A stretch of DNA of 64,000 nt from Rhinopithecus roxellana (Eukaryota > Chordata > Mammalia > Primates > Cercopithecidae): assembly GCF_007565055.1 (NCBI RefSeq), contig NC_044557.1:141860493-141924492 (forward strand), read 5' to 3'. A program made the position numbers and the translations under genes. How positions within the stretch are numbered: position 1 is the stretch's first letter; every line of letters starts with the position of its first letter. Below are positions 11,295 through 22,410 of the stretch, in pieces. The notes under the pieces are model-generated. The model was not told the origin of the DNA and ran no database searches. It worked only from the letters and a program-made list of their open reading frames with translations.

Positions 11295-11583
11295 GTTGTT
11301 TTGAGACGGAGTTTCGCTCTTGTTGCCTAGACTGAAGGGCAATGGCACGATCTCGGCTCACCACAACCTCCACCTCACAGGTTCAAGCAGTTCTCCTGCC
11401 TCAGCCTCCCAAGTAACTGGGACTACAGGCATGCGCCACCAAGTCCAGCTATTTTGTATTTTTAGTAGAGATGGGGTTTCTCCATGTTGGTCAGGCTGGT
11501 CTCGAACTTCCAACCTCAGGTGATCCACCCACCTCAGCCTCCCAAAGTGCTGGGATTACAGGCGTGAGCCGCCATGCCTGGCC
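11295..11583 (-). mobile_element. AluS
   Basis: GAGACGGAGTTTCGCTCTTG to the 5' end complement GCCATGCCTGGCC. Flanked by the diverged duplication TATGATTTT / TATGACTTT. The poly-T has largely decayed. Confidence 0.94.
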
Positions 11584-11787
11584 TATGACTTTTAATTCTT
11601 CTATCCAAAGATGATGAGACATGCGTGGTAAGATCCCAAACTGACCAGTTATAGCAGTGGCTGCATAACAAGAAAGTGAGAACGGGAGAGCAGCGAATGG
11701 TCCTGATTCGTGTACCAGTAACTCCCAGGTTCTTGATTATCTATTTTTTTTCTCAGTGGACTTGAAGACCCAGCTGGACTCTCCTCT

Positions 11788-12116
11788 TTTTTTCTTTTCT
11801 TTTCTTTCTTTCTTTCTTTTTTTTTTTTTTTTTTTTGAGATGGTGTCTAGCTCTGTTGCCCACGCTGGAGTGCAGTGGCATGATCTCGGCTCACTGCAAC
11901 CTCTCCCTCCCAGGTTCAAGGAATTCTCCTGCCTCAGCCTGTCAAGTAGCTGGGATTACAGGCGCCTGCCACTATGCCCAGCTAATTTTTGTATTTTTAG
12001 TAGAGATGGGGTTTCACTGTGTTGGCCAGGCTGGTCTCGAACTCCTGACCTCATGATGCACCTGCCTCGGCCTCCCAAAGTGCTGGGATTACAAGCGTGA
12101 GCCACTGTGCATGGCC
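11788..12116 (-). mobile_element. AluS inserted into the tail of an older Alu
   Basis: Full Alu with a TTTC-rich tail complement. It sits between CTGGACTCTCCTCT (11774-11787) and the next Alu. The matching half of that duplication lies only after the second Alu, so this copy entered the tail of the 12117-12410 element. Confidence 0.92.
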
Positions 12117-12410
12117 TCCTTTTTTATTTTCTTATTTTTGAGACAGGATCTCCCTCTGTCATCCAAGCTGGAGTACAGAGGTGCCATGATGGCTCAACCG
12201 CAGCCACAACCTCCTGGGCTCAATTGATCCTCCCAAGTAGCAGGGAATGCAGTCATGTGCCACCATGCCCAGCTACTTTTTGTATTTTTTTATAGAGATG
12301 GGATTTCACCACGTTGCCCAGGCTGGTGTCAAACTTCCTAGCTCAAGTTATCTGCCCACCTCAGCCTTCCAAGGTGCTGGGATTACAGGCATGAGCCCCT
12401 CTGCCTGGCC
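12117..12410 (-). mobile_element. AluJ, host of a nested Alu
   Basis: Older Alu (GAGACAGGATCTCCCTCTGT, CTCAATTGATCC). Its target-site duplication CTGGACTCTC(C/T)TCT is at 11774-11787 and 12411-12424 and spans both Alus. Confidence 0.92.
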
Positions 12411-12468
12411 CTGGACTCTCTTCTTAATGTTCCAGAAGGTGACTCGCAGAATAGAAATGTTCTTAGGC

Positions 12469-12780
12469 GGCTGGGCGCAGTGGCTCACATCTGTCATCCG
12501 ATCACTTTGGGAGGCCGAGGTGGGCGGATCAGGAGGTCAGGAGATCGGGACTAACCATCCTGACTAACACGGTGAAACCCCGTCTCTACTAAATACACAA
12601 AAAATTAGCCAAACATGGTGGAGGGCGCCTGTAGTCCCAGCTACTCGGGAGGCTGACGCAGGAGAATGACGTGAACCCGGGAGGCGGAGCTTGCAGTGAG
12701 CCGAGATCCAGCCACTGTACTCCAGCCTGGGCGACAGAGCGAGACTCCATCTCAAAAAACAAACAAACAAACAAAAACAA
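12469..12780 (+). mobile_element. AluY-like with (CAAA)n tail
   Basis: GGCTGGGCGCAGTGGCTCAC, GATCAGGAGGTCAGGAGATC and GAGATCCAGCCACTG. The tail is AAACAAACAAAC-rich. Short flanking repeat GTTCTTA on both sides. Confidence 0.93.
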
Positions 12781-14111
12781 AGGTTCTTACGGCAAAGTCT
12801 TAAGATTTTTAAGTATCTCAGGAAAGGAGTTTTTTGTTACAAGTTCAAAGCAGTAGAAAAAATGAAGAAATATAGCTTCCTCTTATCAAAATGACCTGCA
12901 GAAGTTTGAAAAACTCTTCCATCTCCCCATACCATGGAAGGCATCTTCAACAGTCCTATTCCATTTATAGACTCTGTAGAAGGAACAGTTCCTACAACAT
13001 GATGCCAAAATTATTTTAGTTCACACACAAACAAGTTGCCCTGTAATTCTGCTGTGGGCCTCCACATATTAGGAAGAAATTAAGAAAAATATAGTACCAC
13101 CAGTTTGTTATGCAACCACTTCAGAAATGTTTACTTTGCTTAAAATGTCATAGCTAAAGAAACTACTCGTCTGCATAATCCACTCTTGACAGTGATTCAT
13201 AACAGTGTGACATTTGGGCTTGGTCAGGCTTTACTCCAATCAGATTGAGTCCTTAAAAAGGGGATATATTTTCAATTTCAAAGTATTTACTGCTTCATGA
13301 CAAATATTAATAACAAGTCTGTGGCTTTGAGGCCTCATACCTTTGAGACTACCACAGTCTACTTAGCATTTTTTTTTTATTTAGACCTTTTGAATTTGCT
13401 TTTAATTTATGCCCCTGGCCTTGTTCTGTTGACCAAATAAAAGCCCTAAGAGAGCCTCCACTCCCAGCAGCCTTCCAGTTGACTCTGTTCCCCCGTGGGC
13501 CCTGTTGATTGTTCAGCGATCACCTAAAAGGAGTGCAAAGAGTTAGGAAGCCTAGTGGGTTCAGTCTTTCTGTGCTGACACCAGGCCACATCCAGGCCTG
13601 ATGTACTAACTGATCTCCAGTTCATTCCTTTTGCGATTTTTGGCCTTGATTCGTAGTTCCTGATTCACGATTGACTCTGAAATCCTCTCCATTTGCAAGT
13701 GGGATGCAGTGAAGCAGGCCAAAGCCCTCCATGTTCTAACAAATGTTTGCAAATCATAATAATGTAGGAAGAGAACCATAAACTAAATGAACAACAGGCA
13801 TTAGCCCTCATGCTGTCACATAAGCATTCCTCAAAATATAATCATGCTTCTAAACATGGGCTGGCAATTCAGGAAAGGGCCACCGAAAATATTAGCCTCG
13901 TTATTTTCTCTGTATCGTAAACATAGACTAACTATGCCTAAACCACATTGCAGTGTGCCAACATTGTAAATTAATGCCTGATTGGTTACCTAAAAGTAAG
14001 ACAATCTTGCTTTTAGGCATCTAGAACACTGAGAAATCCAGGATGGAAACTTAACACTACCAAAGATTGATCTATTTTGGGTAAGTATACTTCTGATCTC
14101 TTTTTAAGTAC
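12781..14111. other. Unassigned sequence, 1.3 kb
   Basis: No repeat could be named. A tract with ACCAAATAAAAGCCC near 13433 hints at an LTR-like polyadenylation region, but nothing else supports it. No exon evidence. Confidence 0.35.
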
Positions 14112-14475
14112 TGTGTTAGTCCATTTTCACACTGCTATAAAGAACTGCCTGAGACTGGGTAATTTATAAAGGAAAGAGGTTTAATTGACTCAGAGTTCTG
14201 CATGGCTGGGAAGGTCTCAGGAAACTTACAGTTATGGCAGAAGGCAAAGGAGAAGCAAGTACCTTCTTTACAAGGCAGCAGAAAAGACAGAGAACACAGG
14301 GGAAACTGCCACTTTTAAGCTATCAGATCTTGTGAGAGCTCCCTCACTGTCACAAAAGCAGCATGGGGGGAAACCACCGCCATGACCCAATCACCTCCCA
14401 CTGTCCCCCCCTAAACAAGTGGGAATGACAATTCAAGATGGAATTTGGGTGGGGTCACAGAGCCAAACCATATCA
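14112..14475 (-). mobile_element. Solo LTR, THE1/MST class (ERVL-MaLR)
   Basis: The reverse complement of a THE1/MST LTR, from TGTGTTAGTCCATTTTCACA to AGCCAAACCATATCA. The 5-bp duplication AGTAC / AGCAC (14107-14111, 14476-14480, one mismatch) fits this family. No internal retroviral sequence adjoins it, so it is a solo LTR. Confidence 0.9.
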
Positions 14476-14688
14476 AGCACCTACAAAATTATGGTGAATC
14501 TTCACTAATTTGCAAACTGATTATCTGCAAATCTTAAATAGAGAATAAAACACGAAAATATCATTATCCCTCCAGAACTGAGGACGTAAATTGGAGTTAG
14601 AAGAGTTAGCTTTGACACCTAGATATGTTTTCATTGATTTGACCTTACTTGATCTCAGTTTCTCTTTTATAGAATTAGTTCTTTAGAT

Positions 14689-14985
14689 CAGAGGTCCCCC
14701 ACCCCAGGACTGCAGACTGCCACTGGTCTTTGGCCTGTCAGGCACCCGGCCACACAGCAGGAGGTGAGCGGCATCAAGCATTAGCACCTGAGTTCCACCT
14801 CTAGTCAGATCAACGGTGGCATTAGATTCCCATAGGAGTGTGAACCCTATTGTGGACTGCACGTACAAAGAATCTAGGTTACATGCTCCTTACGAAAATC
14901 TAACTAATGCGTGATGATCTGAGCTGGAACAGTTTAGGGCCAAAACCATCTCTCCCGCAGCCCATTTTGTCTTCCAAGACAAAAG
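14689..14985 (+). mobile_element. MER1-type hAT-Charlie DNA transposon
   Basis: Starts CAGAGGTCCCCCACCCC, followed by CACACAGCAGGAGGTGAGCG and ATTAGATTCCCATAGGAGTG, as in MER1 non-autonomous elements. The 3' inverted end is degraded. Confidence 0.8.
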
Positions 14986-14989
14986 ATTA

Positions 14990-15545
14990 TTCAAGGTTAC
15001 TGTGAACACCTTTATGTGGACAAAGTAGAAAATCTGGAGGAGATGGATAAATTCCTGGAAATACACAACCCTCCTATATCAAACCAGAAATAAAAAGAAA
15101 TCAGAAACTGAATGGAACAATAACAAGTAGTGAGGCTGAAACAGTAATAAGAAAAATTGCCAAGAAAAAAGAATCTAGGACCAGATGGATTCACAGCTGC
15201 ATTCTATCAGACATTCAGAGAAGAAATGGTGCCAATACTATTGAAGCTATTCCAAAAGAGAGAAAGAGAAAATTCTCCCTAAATCATTCTCTAAAGCCCG
15301 TGTTACCCTAATACCAAACCCAGGAAGGGACGTAACAAAAAAAACTATAGACCAATATCCCTGATGAACATAGACGCAAAAATCCTCAACAAAAGGATTC
15401 TCAATAAAATACTAGCTAACCAAATCCAATACCATATCAAAAAGATAATATACCATGATCAAGTTGGTTTCATACCAGGAACACAGGGATGGTTTACCAT
15501 ACACAGGTCAATAAATGTGATATACCACATATGGTTGTCTTATGA
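14990..15545 (+). mobile_element. L1 ORF2 internal fragment
   Basis: Reverse-transcriptase region of L1 ORF2. Part of it reads in frame from 15364 as MNIDAKILNKRILNKILANQ, followed by a DQVGFIPG-like motif. Stops and a frameshift break it. Truncated at both ends; no 3' UTR. Confidence 0.9.
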
Positions 15546-15828
15546 AAGTTTTTGTCAAGTAGATGCCTCAGGAGGTGCTCATGGAAACAATATTCCCTGA
15601 ATTTGTACACAGTGATTGCATTTTGTATGCGGCCTTTATCTTGGAAAGCTGCTGACTCACATTTTGTTTCATTGAATATCTTAAATATGTTACTCCATTT
15701 TTCTTCTATCTAAATCATTGCTGTTAAAAAATTTGGTGGCAAATCTGATTTTTTCTTTCCTTTATAAGTGGATTTTTTTTGTCTGGAAGCCCAAAATAAT
15801 TTTTTCCCTTTAAAATGAGTAATTTTAG
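15546..15828. other. Unassigned T-rich sequence
   Basis: Repeat identity not recognised; strongly T over A on the plus strand. Confidence 0.4.
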
Positions 15829-15930
15829 TGGGAAGATCACTTGAGCTCAGGAGATCAAGGCTGCAGTGAGCTGTGATCACACCACTGCACTTCAGCCTGG
15901 GGGTCAGAGAGAGACACTGTCTTGAAAAAT
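15829..15930 (+). mobile_element. Alu right-arm fragment
   Basis: GGGAAGATCACTTGAGCTCA to CAGCCTGGGGGTCAGAGAG: about 100 bp from an old Alu, missing the left arm and most of the tail. Confidence 0.8.
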
Positions 15931-16285
15931 ATTTGTTTTAACTAGTAATTTCATTTTATTATGTTTTGGTGTTACCAGTCCTGGGTCAGTTTTTCCAGGT
16001 ATGTAGTATAACCTTTCACTATGTAGCTGCAAATACATATATTGTTAATTTGAAGAAAATGTTCTTGATTATAGTTTCTTGGTAGCCCTTCTGTGCCTTG
16101 CTTTGGTTTTTCTTCTTGAGAAACTCTTGTTAAACATATTTTTGTGTATCTTTTGCCTGTCTCTAAGTTTCTTTCTCTCAAGCCCTTTTTATTACTTTCC
16201 TTCAATTAAAAAATTTTTTTTTCTCTTTCATCTTCTTTTAAGGTATTCTCTGTGTTTATTTATTCTTCCATTACTTTCAGTTTAG
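15931..16285. other. Unassigned T-rich sequence
   Basis: Possibly part of one long ancient element spanning 15.5-17 kb, but no family could be named. Confidence 0.35.
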
Positions 16286-16435
16286 TTTTTTTTTTTTTTT
16301 TTTAGAGATGGGGTTTCGGTTGTTACTCAGGTTGGCCTTAAACTATTGGGTTTTTGAACTACTGGGTTCAAAGGATCCTCCTGCCTCAGCCTCTCAAAGT
16401 GCCTGGGATTACAGGCATGAGCCGCTGTGCCTGGC
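16286..16435 (-). mobile_element. Alu left monomer (FLAM-like)
   Basis: Poly-T, AGAGATGGGGTTTCGG, an internal local duplication (CTATTGGGTTTTTGA / CTACTGGGTTCAAAG), then GATTACAGGCATGAGCCGCT and GTGCCTGGC. Its 5' end abuts the minisatellite at 16436. Confidence 0.85.
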
Positions 16436-16615
16436 CTAGTCTCTGTTTTTGACTATTGTTTCTACGTGTTTTTGCTTGGCGTAGTCTCGGTTTTTGACTA
16501 TTGTTTCTACGTCTTTTTGCTCAGCCTAGTCTCGGTTTTTGACTATTGTTTCTACGTGTTTTTGCTTGGCCTAGTCTCGGTTTTTGACTATTGTTTCTAT
16601 GTCTTTTTCCTAAGT
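16436..16615 (+). repeat. 45-bp minisatellite, 4 units (90-bp dimer pattern)
   Basis: Units at 16436-16480, 16481-16525, 16526-16570 and 16571-16615 (last one decayed). Each holds GGTTTTTGACTATTGTTTCT. Units 1 and 3 share GTGTTTTTGCTTGGC; units 2 and 4 share GTCTTTTT. This suggests a 90-bp dimer was duplicated. Because 45 is a multiple of 3, the frame stays open and gives an artefactual periodic peptide. Confidence 0.95.
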
Positions 16616-17004
16616 ATATCTATCATGTCATTTCTGCTATTTCCCAATTCTCATTTTTCTTGTTTTTTCATATCTTGATTTCTTTAATGTCTTTTAGCAT
16701 ATGTTGAAATAATAAGTAATGGTTTGCATCTGTTCTGTAGGTATGTCTTTTTAGCATCTTTGGCATTGTCTATGGGGATGTTTTTCCATTTCTTCTCTTT
16801 TTTCCTGACAGTAATTTTGTGTGAGATTTAATCTTGGTGTTTTTTTTTTTTGTTTGTTTGTTTGCTCATTTAAAACATATGAAATAATTTTCTTAAACTT
16901 TCAGGAGGAGTTAGCATTTGGGAAAGCATTTCCAATTTCACAAGCCGATCGCTGTCTTTTTTGTTGTATTTGTGTAGTGTTTAAAACTATCGGGGCTTAC
17001 TTAC
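16616..17004. other. Unassigned T-rich sequence
   Basis: About 390 bp, with no recognised repeat. Confidence 0.35.
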
Positions 17005-17309
17005 TTTTTTTATTTTTTTATTTTTTTTTGAGACGGAGTCTTGCTCTGTCGCCCAGGCTGGAATGCAGTGGCATGATCTCGGCTCACTGCAAGCTCCACC
17101 TCTCAGGTTCACGCCATTCTCCTGCCTCAGCCTCCTGAGTAGCTGGGATTACAGGCGCCCACCACTGCGCCCAGCTAATTTTTTGTATTTTTAGTAGAGA
17201 CAGGGTTTCACCATGTTAGCCAGGATGGTCTCGATCTCCTGACCTCCTGATCCACCCGCCTCGGCCTCCCAAAGTGCTGGGATTACAGGCGTGAGCCACT
17301 GCGCCCGGC
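17005..17309 (-). mobile_element. AluY/S, full length
   Basis: T-rich tail complement, GAGACGGAGTCTTGCTCTGT, both arms, ending CACTGCGCCCGGC. Close to consensus. Confidence 0.95.
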
Positions 17310-18057
17310 GGTCGCGGCTTATTTTCTGAGATGGTCAGGCTCTGTTTTCCTTCCTTGCTTTCATCTGGACCCCGTCTTTCCTTGGTCTCTACCGTCCCAG
17401 TTCCGTGCAATGAGCATCCTTTCCCAAGAAGTTTCTTCTCTATGCAGTGCTTGTCCAGGAGTGGAAATTTGGGTGGTTAGTTTTGAGCACTCACAGTGCC
17501 CCTCAGACACTTTGCATTGCCCTGACTTTGGAGTGTGCAAAACTTTTTCCAGTTTCAGCTGCTGTTCCCAAGTGGAACCTCCAAGCTTTCCAGCAATTGC
17601 CTGCTGGCTGTTTATAGAGATTATCAGATTTATCAGTGTGTCATGACTTCCCTCCACTTTCTACAATACAGTTGCTGATACCACCCAGCCCTCGTATCTG
17701 TCTGTGGCTTTCCTCAATTCCTTGTGTTCTAGGGTTCGTGGAGACACTTCATCGCCTAATTTTGTTACAGATGTTGTCCATGGGTTTTTTATTTTCTCTT
17801 TTGTCCTTTGTCTATTTTTGCAGGAGAATTTTAAAGTTAAAAAACGATGACACCTGTCCCCCCCGATACAAGTGACCATTGTAGGGGTACAAGGAAAATT
17901 TGCCCTGTGTCCTCTGAAGATTTCCCCTTTGTCCTCTGAAGATCTTAAAAATCAACTCATAAAAAGACAGATTAATTGGAGTAAAGGTGTATAAATTTTA
18001 TTAACGTGTACATGAGAGCCTTTACAATAAAGACCCAAAGATAGAGAGAAAATTATC
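17310..18057. other. Unassigned sequence, 750 bp
   Basis: No recognised family. It contains a short duplication GTCCTCTGAAGAT (about 17909 and 17931). The part from about 17875 may belong to the same old LTR-like element as 18855-19240. Confidence 0.35.
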
Positions 18058-18358
18058 TTTTTTTGTTTGTTTTTGTTTGACACAGGGTCTCTCTGTCACT
18101 CAGGCTGGAGTGCAGTGGTGCAATCACAGCTCACTGCAGCCTCAACCTCCTGGACTCAAAGGATTTTCCTACCTCAGCCTCCCAAGTAGCTGGGACCACA
18201 GGAATGAACAACCACACCCTGCTAATTATTTTATTTTTAGTAGAGACAGGGTCGAGCTATGTTGCCCAGACTAGTCTCGAATTCCTGGGCTCAAAGGATT
18301 CGCCCACCTCAGCCTCCCGAAGTACTGGGATTGTAGGCATGAGTCCTCGAACCCAGCC
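18058..18358 (-). mobile_element. AluJ
   Basis: GACACAGGGTCTCTCTGTCA, CTCAACCTCCTGGACTCAA and GCCTCCCGAAGTACTGGG. Many old substitutions. Confidence 0.9.
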
Positions 18359-18497
18359 TGGAAATTATTTTTATATTAGGTTTAATAAAGTATGGACAGC
18401 CATGTAGAAATATAACTGGGCATGATCTAATGTTAATAGACAAAGTAGGGAAACCAAGTAAGTCCTGGGTTAGACAGTAAGCTCAGATAGTAAGGCC

Positions 18498-18854
18498 TGT
18501 CATATTAGTCTGTTCTCATGCTGCTAATAAAAACGTACCCGAGACTGGGAAATTTGTAAAGAAAGAGGTTTAATGGACTCACAGTTTCACATGTCTGGGG
18601 AGGCCTCACAATCATGGCAGAAGGCAAAAGAGAAGCAAAGGCATGTCTTACGTGGCAGCAGGCAAGAGAAGTTGTGCAGCGCAACTCCCATTTATAAAAC
18701 CATCAGATCTCCTGAGTTTTATTCACTGCTGCAAAAATAGTATGGGGGAACTGCCCCCATGATTCAGTTATCTCAACCTGGCCCCACCCTTGACACGTGG
18801 GGATTATTACAAATCAAGGTGAGATAGGGGTGAGGACACAGCCAGACCATATCA
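18498..18854 (-). mobile_element. Solo LTR, THE1/MST class (ERVL-MaLR)
   Basis: TGTCATATTAGTCTGTTCTC at one end and CAGCCAGACCATATCA at the other, with AAAGAGGTTTAATGGACTCA inside. Same minus orientation as the LTRs at 14112 and 19622. No clear 5-bp duplication. Confidence 0.88.
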
Positions 18855-19621
18855 GCCCACGTGTCTCTGTATTTTTTTCTTTTGCACATAGGGCAGGACC
18901 CTCTCTGGAATGGGGATCGTATGGCCTACAGTTAAATAAGGTAGCTCAGTTAATTTTTTTATGACCAGGTTTTACACAGAAAGGTGCAGGGAAAATTAGA
19001 GTAATATTTTTAGGTTTTTATGGCCGGCTTTGGGGCAAAGAGGTTCTCATTTGTATAACCTGCCTTGGGGAAGAGGGATTCTAGTTTCTATGGCAAGCCT
19101 GAAGGAGAATGGGACCTTAGTCTTAGACAAGTCTTAGTCTTAGACAAGAAGACAGGAGAAACTTAGAAAAAGAAGTTTTGCTTCTAAGACTGTTTCTGAG
19201 GCCTTTATTTTGGGGGTGTGTTTTGAGTCCCAACACCATCAAATAGATCTTGGTAGCTACCAGCTATGTATGGTGAGTACTCCTCGACAGCACCAAGAAT
19301 GAAATGCTCAAACAGGTTGGCAGAAGTCCCTGTGGATGCTAAGAGGGTGCCATAGAGAGGCAAAAAGAGCAGAAGGCAACCAGCTTTTATTTGAGATCTA
19401 TGTGCCAGATATTTTGCTAGTAGCTTTCACATATATTATTTGAATTGATTTAATCTAATAATCACCCCAATCTTCTGAAGTAGAATTTTCGGGTCTTCCT
19501 AAGTCCTATGCTCATTCAACATGGAATTGTGAGAAACTTAATCACCCTGATGGAATAGGAATCGGTTAAAGTGCAACAGAGTAGAGACCCTGAGTCAGCA
19601 CTAATGAACCTCGTGAAGTCC
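18855..19621. other. Unassigned, possibly old LTR-like sequence
   Basis: TATGGCCGGCTTTGGGGCA and TTTCTATGGCAAGCCTGAAG look like two diverged copies of one block, and the TTTGAGTCCCAACACC end is LTR-like. No family assigned. Contains the 17-bp tandem at 19116-19149. Confidence 0.35.
19116..19149 (+). repeat. 17-bp tandem duplication
   Basis: CTTAGTCTTAGACAAGT (19116-19132) is followed at once by CTTAGTCTTAGACAAGA (19133-19149), one difference in the last base. Confidence 0.9.
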
Positions 19622-19965
19622 TGTAGTGTTTGACAAAACTACTGTAAAGATACTACCTGGGATTAGAATTTATAAAGGAAAGAGGTTTAATTGACTCACA
19701 GTTCTGCATGGCTGCGGAGGCCTCAGGAAACCTACAATCATGGTGGAAGGGGAAGCAGGCATGTCTTACATGGTGGCAGGCAAGAGAGAAGTAAGTGCAA
19801 CCAGGGGAAATGTCATCATATCTCATGAGAACTCACTCTCATGAAAACAGCATGGAGGAAACCGCCTCCGTGATCTAATCACCTCCCACCAGGTTCTTCC
19901 CTCAACACCTGGGGATGACAATTCAAGATGAGATTTAGGTGGGAACATAAAGCCTAACCACATCA
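19622..19965 (-). mobile_element. Solo LTR, MST class (ERVL-MaLR), older copy
   Basis: TGTAGTGTTTGACAAAACTA at the left matches a decayed LTR end. ATTTATAAAGGAAAGAGGTT and AATTCAAGATGAGATTTAGG follow, ending CCTAACCACATCA. More diverged at the left than the other two. Confidence 0.85.
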
Positions 19966-20039
19966 ATATGTATCATGGATTCAAAGATTTCTTGAGTAAA
20001 ACTGTGAGATATTAAGATTAATTATGATAAAAATAATAC

Positions 20040-20425
20040 CAAACCTTGATTATGCACCATGCATGATTTTAGGCATTTTACACTTTACATGTATTAATTA
20101 AATATTCGTAACAACTCTATTAGGTAGGTATTATTATTTCATTCTTCTTCTTTTTCTTTTTTAAGAGACAGGTCTTGCTGTGTTGCCCAAGCTGCTGCTG
20201 GCCTCAAACCCCTGGACTCATGTGATCTTCCCACCTTGACCTACTGAGTAGCTGGGACTGAGAGTCGTGTGCCATGGTGCCCAGCAGGTAGATATTATTA
20301 TATTCATTTTATAAGTGACGAAGTTGAAACCCAGTCTAGTTATAAATATGCCCAGTGTCATGAAGCTAATAAACAACAGGATTAGGATTGTAATCCAGGT
20401 CAGTCTGACCTCTGAACCACCACAT
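20040..20425 (-). mobile_element. MIR split by an Alu monomer
   Basis: Left part: TTACATGTATTAATTAAATA and TATTAGGTAGGTATTATTAT. Right part: GATATTATTATATTCATTTT through CCAGTGTCATGAAGCTAATA. The GTAGGTATTATTA / GTAGATATTATTA repeats flanking 20150-20286 are the target-site duplication of the inserted Alu monomer. Confidence 0.85.
20150..20286 (-). mobile_element. Alu left monomer (FLAM/FAM-like)
   Basis: AAGAGACAGGTCTTGCTGTG to GTGCCATGGTGCCCAGC. A single arm inside the MIR. Confidence 0.82.
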
Positions 20426-20595
20426 ACACTGCCTTCTTATAACTCTGCTCTTTGGAGTTCTACATTTGATTTACTTTTGTGTTTCAACCCCAGATGTATA
20501 GTTCAAAAAGAATATATAACCTTAAAAATAAAGATAATTTTTAATGAAAAGAACCAGAATTAATTGCATAATCTGTTGTTTAAAAAAATCTCTTG

Positions 20596-20887
20596 GCCAG
20601 GTGCGGTGGCTCACGCCTGTAATCACAACACTTTGGGAGGCCAAGGCGGGCAGATCAAGAGGTCAGGAAATCGAGACTTTCCTGGCCAACATGATGAAAC
20701 ACCATCTCTGCTAAAATACAAAAAATTAGCCGGGCGTGGTGGTGCACACCTGTAGTCCCAGCTACTCGGGAGTCTGAGGCAGGGGAATCGCTTGAACCCG
20801 GGAGGCAGAGGTTGCAGTAAGCCAAGATTGCACCACTGCACTCCAGCCTGGCAACAGAGCGAGACTGCGTCAAAAAAAACAAAGAAA
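20596..20887 (+). mobile_element. AluS/Y
   Basis: GGCCAGGTGCGGTGGCTCAC with both arms. Target-site duplication AAAAAAATCTCTT at 20583-20595 and 20888-20900. Confidence 0.95.
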
Positions 20888-21084
20888 AAAAAATCTCTTA
20901 ATGAAAAAATACAAGCCAGAAACACTTGAGCCAATTTACTTAGAACATAGAAACATACAGAGGGTACCCCGCCACCACTATCACTAAACAGAGAATGTAG
21001 AAAGATTTAAGTGTGTTTTACATATTATATGGTTGCATACTTAAAATGTCAGCAGAATCAAACAAGAAACAGTTATACACAACT

Positions 21085-22333
21085 AGAAGACAGAATTTAC
21101 CATATCAATAATACATTAAATACCTAGCAATAAAATTAACATGAAATAGATGTGTTTCTTAAAAAAATTGATTGAAGGCACAGACAAAGATTTCCTGACA
21201 AAGATGCCAAAAGCAATGGCAACAAAAGCAAAAATTGACAAATGGTATCTAATTAAACTAAAGTGCTTCTACACAGCAAAAGAAACTGTCATCAGAGTGA
21301 ACCAACAACCTACAGAATGGGAGAAAAATTTTGCAATCCATTCATCTGACAAAGGTCTAATATCCAGAGTCTACAAGGAATTTAAACAATTTACAAGAAA
21401 AAAATGAACAACCACATTAAAAAGTGGGCAAAGGATATGAACAGACACTTCTCGGAAGACATACATGCGGCCAACAAATGTAAGAAGAGAAAGCTCCACA
21501 CACTGATTATTAGAGAAATGCAAATCAAAGCCACAATGACATACCATCTCACACCAGTCACAATGGCTATTATTAAAAAGTCAAAAACAACAGATGCTGG
21601 AGAGGATGTGGAGGAATAGGAAAGCTTTTACACTGTTGGTGGGAGTGTAAAATAGTTCAACCATTGTGGAAGACAGTGTGGTGATTCCTCAAAGACTTAA
21701 AGGCAGAAATACTATTTGACTCAGCAATCCCATTATTGGGTATATACCCAAAGGAACAGAAATTATTCTGTTATAAAGATACATGCACGTGTAAAAATAG
21801 ATAAAAAGATACATGGACATGTATGTTCATTGTGGCACTATTCACAACAGCAAAGACATAGAATCAACCTGGACGCCCATCAACAATAGACTGGATAAAG
21901 AAAATGTGGTACATGTACACCATGGAGTACTATGCAGCCATAAAAAGGAATGAGAACATGTCCTTTGCAGGGACATGAATGGAGGTGGAAGCCATTATCC
22001 TCAGCAAACTAACACAAGAACAGAAAGCCAGTCACCACTTGTTCTCACTTATAAGAGGGAGCTGAATCATGAGAACACATAGACACATGGATGGGAGCAA
22101 CACACACTGGGGCCTCTTGAAGAAGGTGGGATGGTGGGAAGGAGAACATCAGGAAGAACAGCTAATGGATGCTGGGCTTAATACCTAGGGGATGGGTTGA
22201 TCTGTGCAGATCTGTGTAGCAAACCACCATGGCACAAGTTTACTTATATAACAAACCTGCACATCCTGCACAGGTATTCAGAACTTAAAAGTCAAAGAAA
22301 AATATGTTGATTAAATTCTAATGAAAAAAAAAA
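21085..22333 (+). mobile_element. L1P 3' end (ORF2 C-terminus and 3' UTR)
   Basis: From about 21150 the ORF2 C-terminal region reads AKIDKWYLIKLKCF and FSEDIHAANKC, broken by stops. TATTGGGTATATACCCAAAG lies near 21735. The 3' UTR follows (GGGGCCTCTTGAAGAAGG, ATGGCACAAGTTTAC) with an A-tail at about 22324-22333. Inactive; the left edge is uncertain. Confidence 0.92.
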
Positions 22334-22410
22334 GTTAAATATACCTAAAGAACAATGCTACGTTCTTTTTTAGAGAGATTAAATAAAACATCAATTAAAA
22401 ATGTTTAATA

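Noticed and set aside
14990..15545. Active reverse transcriptase gene
   Set aside because: A short L1 ORF2 fragment with stops and a frameshift, missing its promoter, endonuclease part and 3' end.
16427..16678. Periodic 15-residue repeat protein, 83 codons
   Set aside because: An artefact of a 45-bp tandem repeat whose length is a multiple of three. The frame starts inside an Alu monomer and has no promoter or splice evidence.
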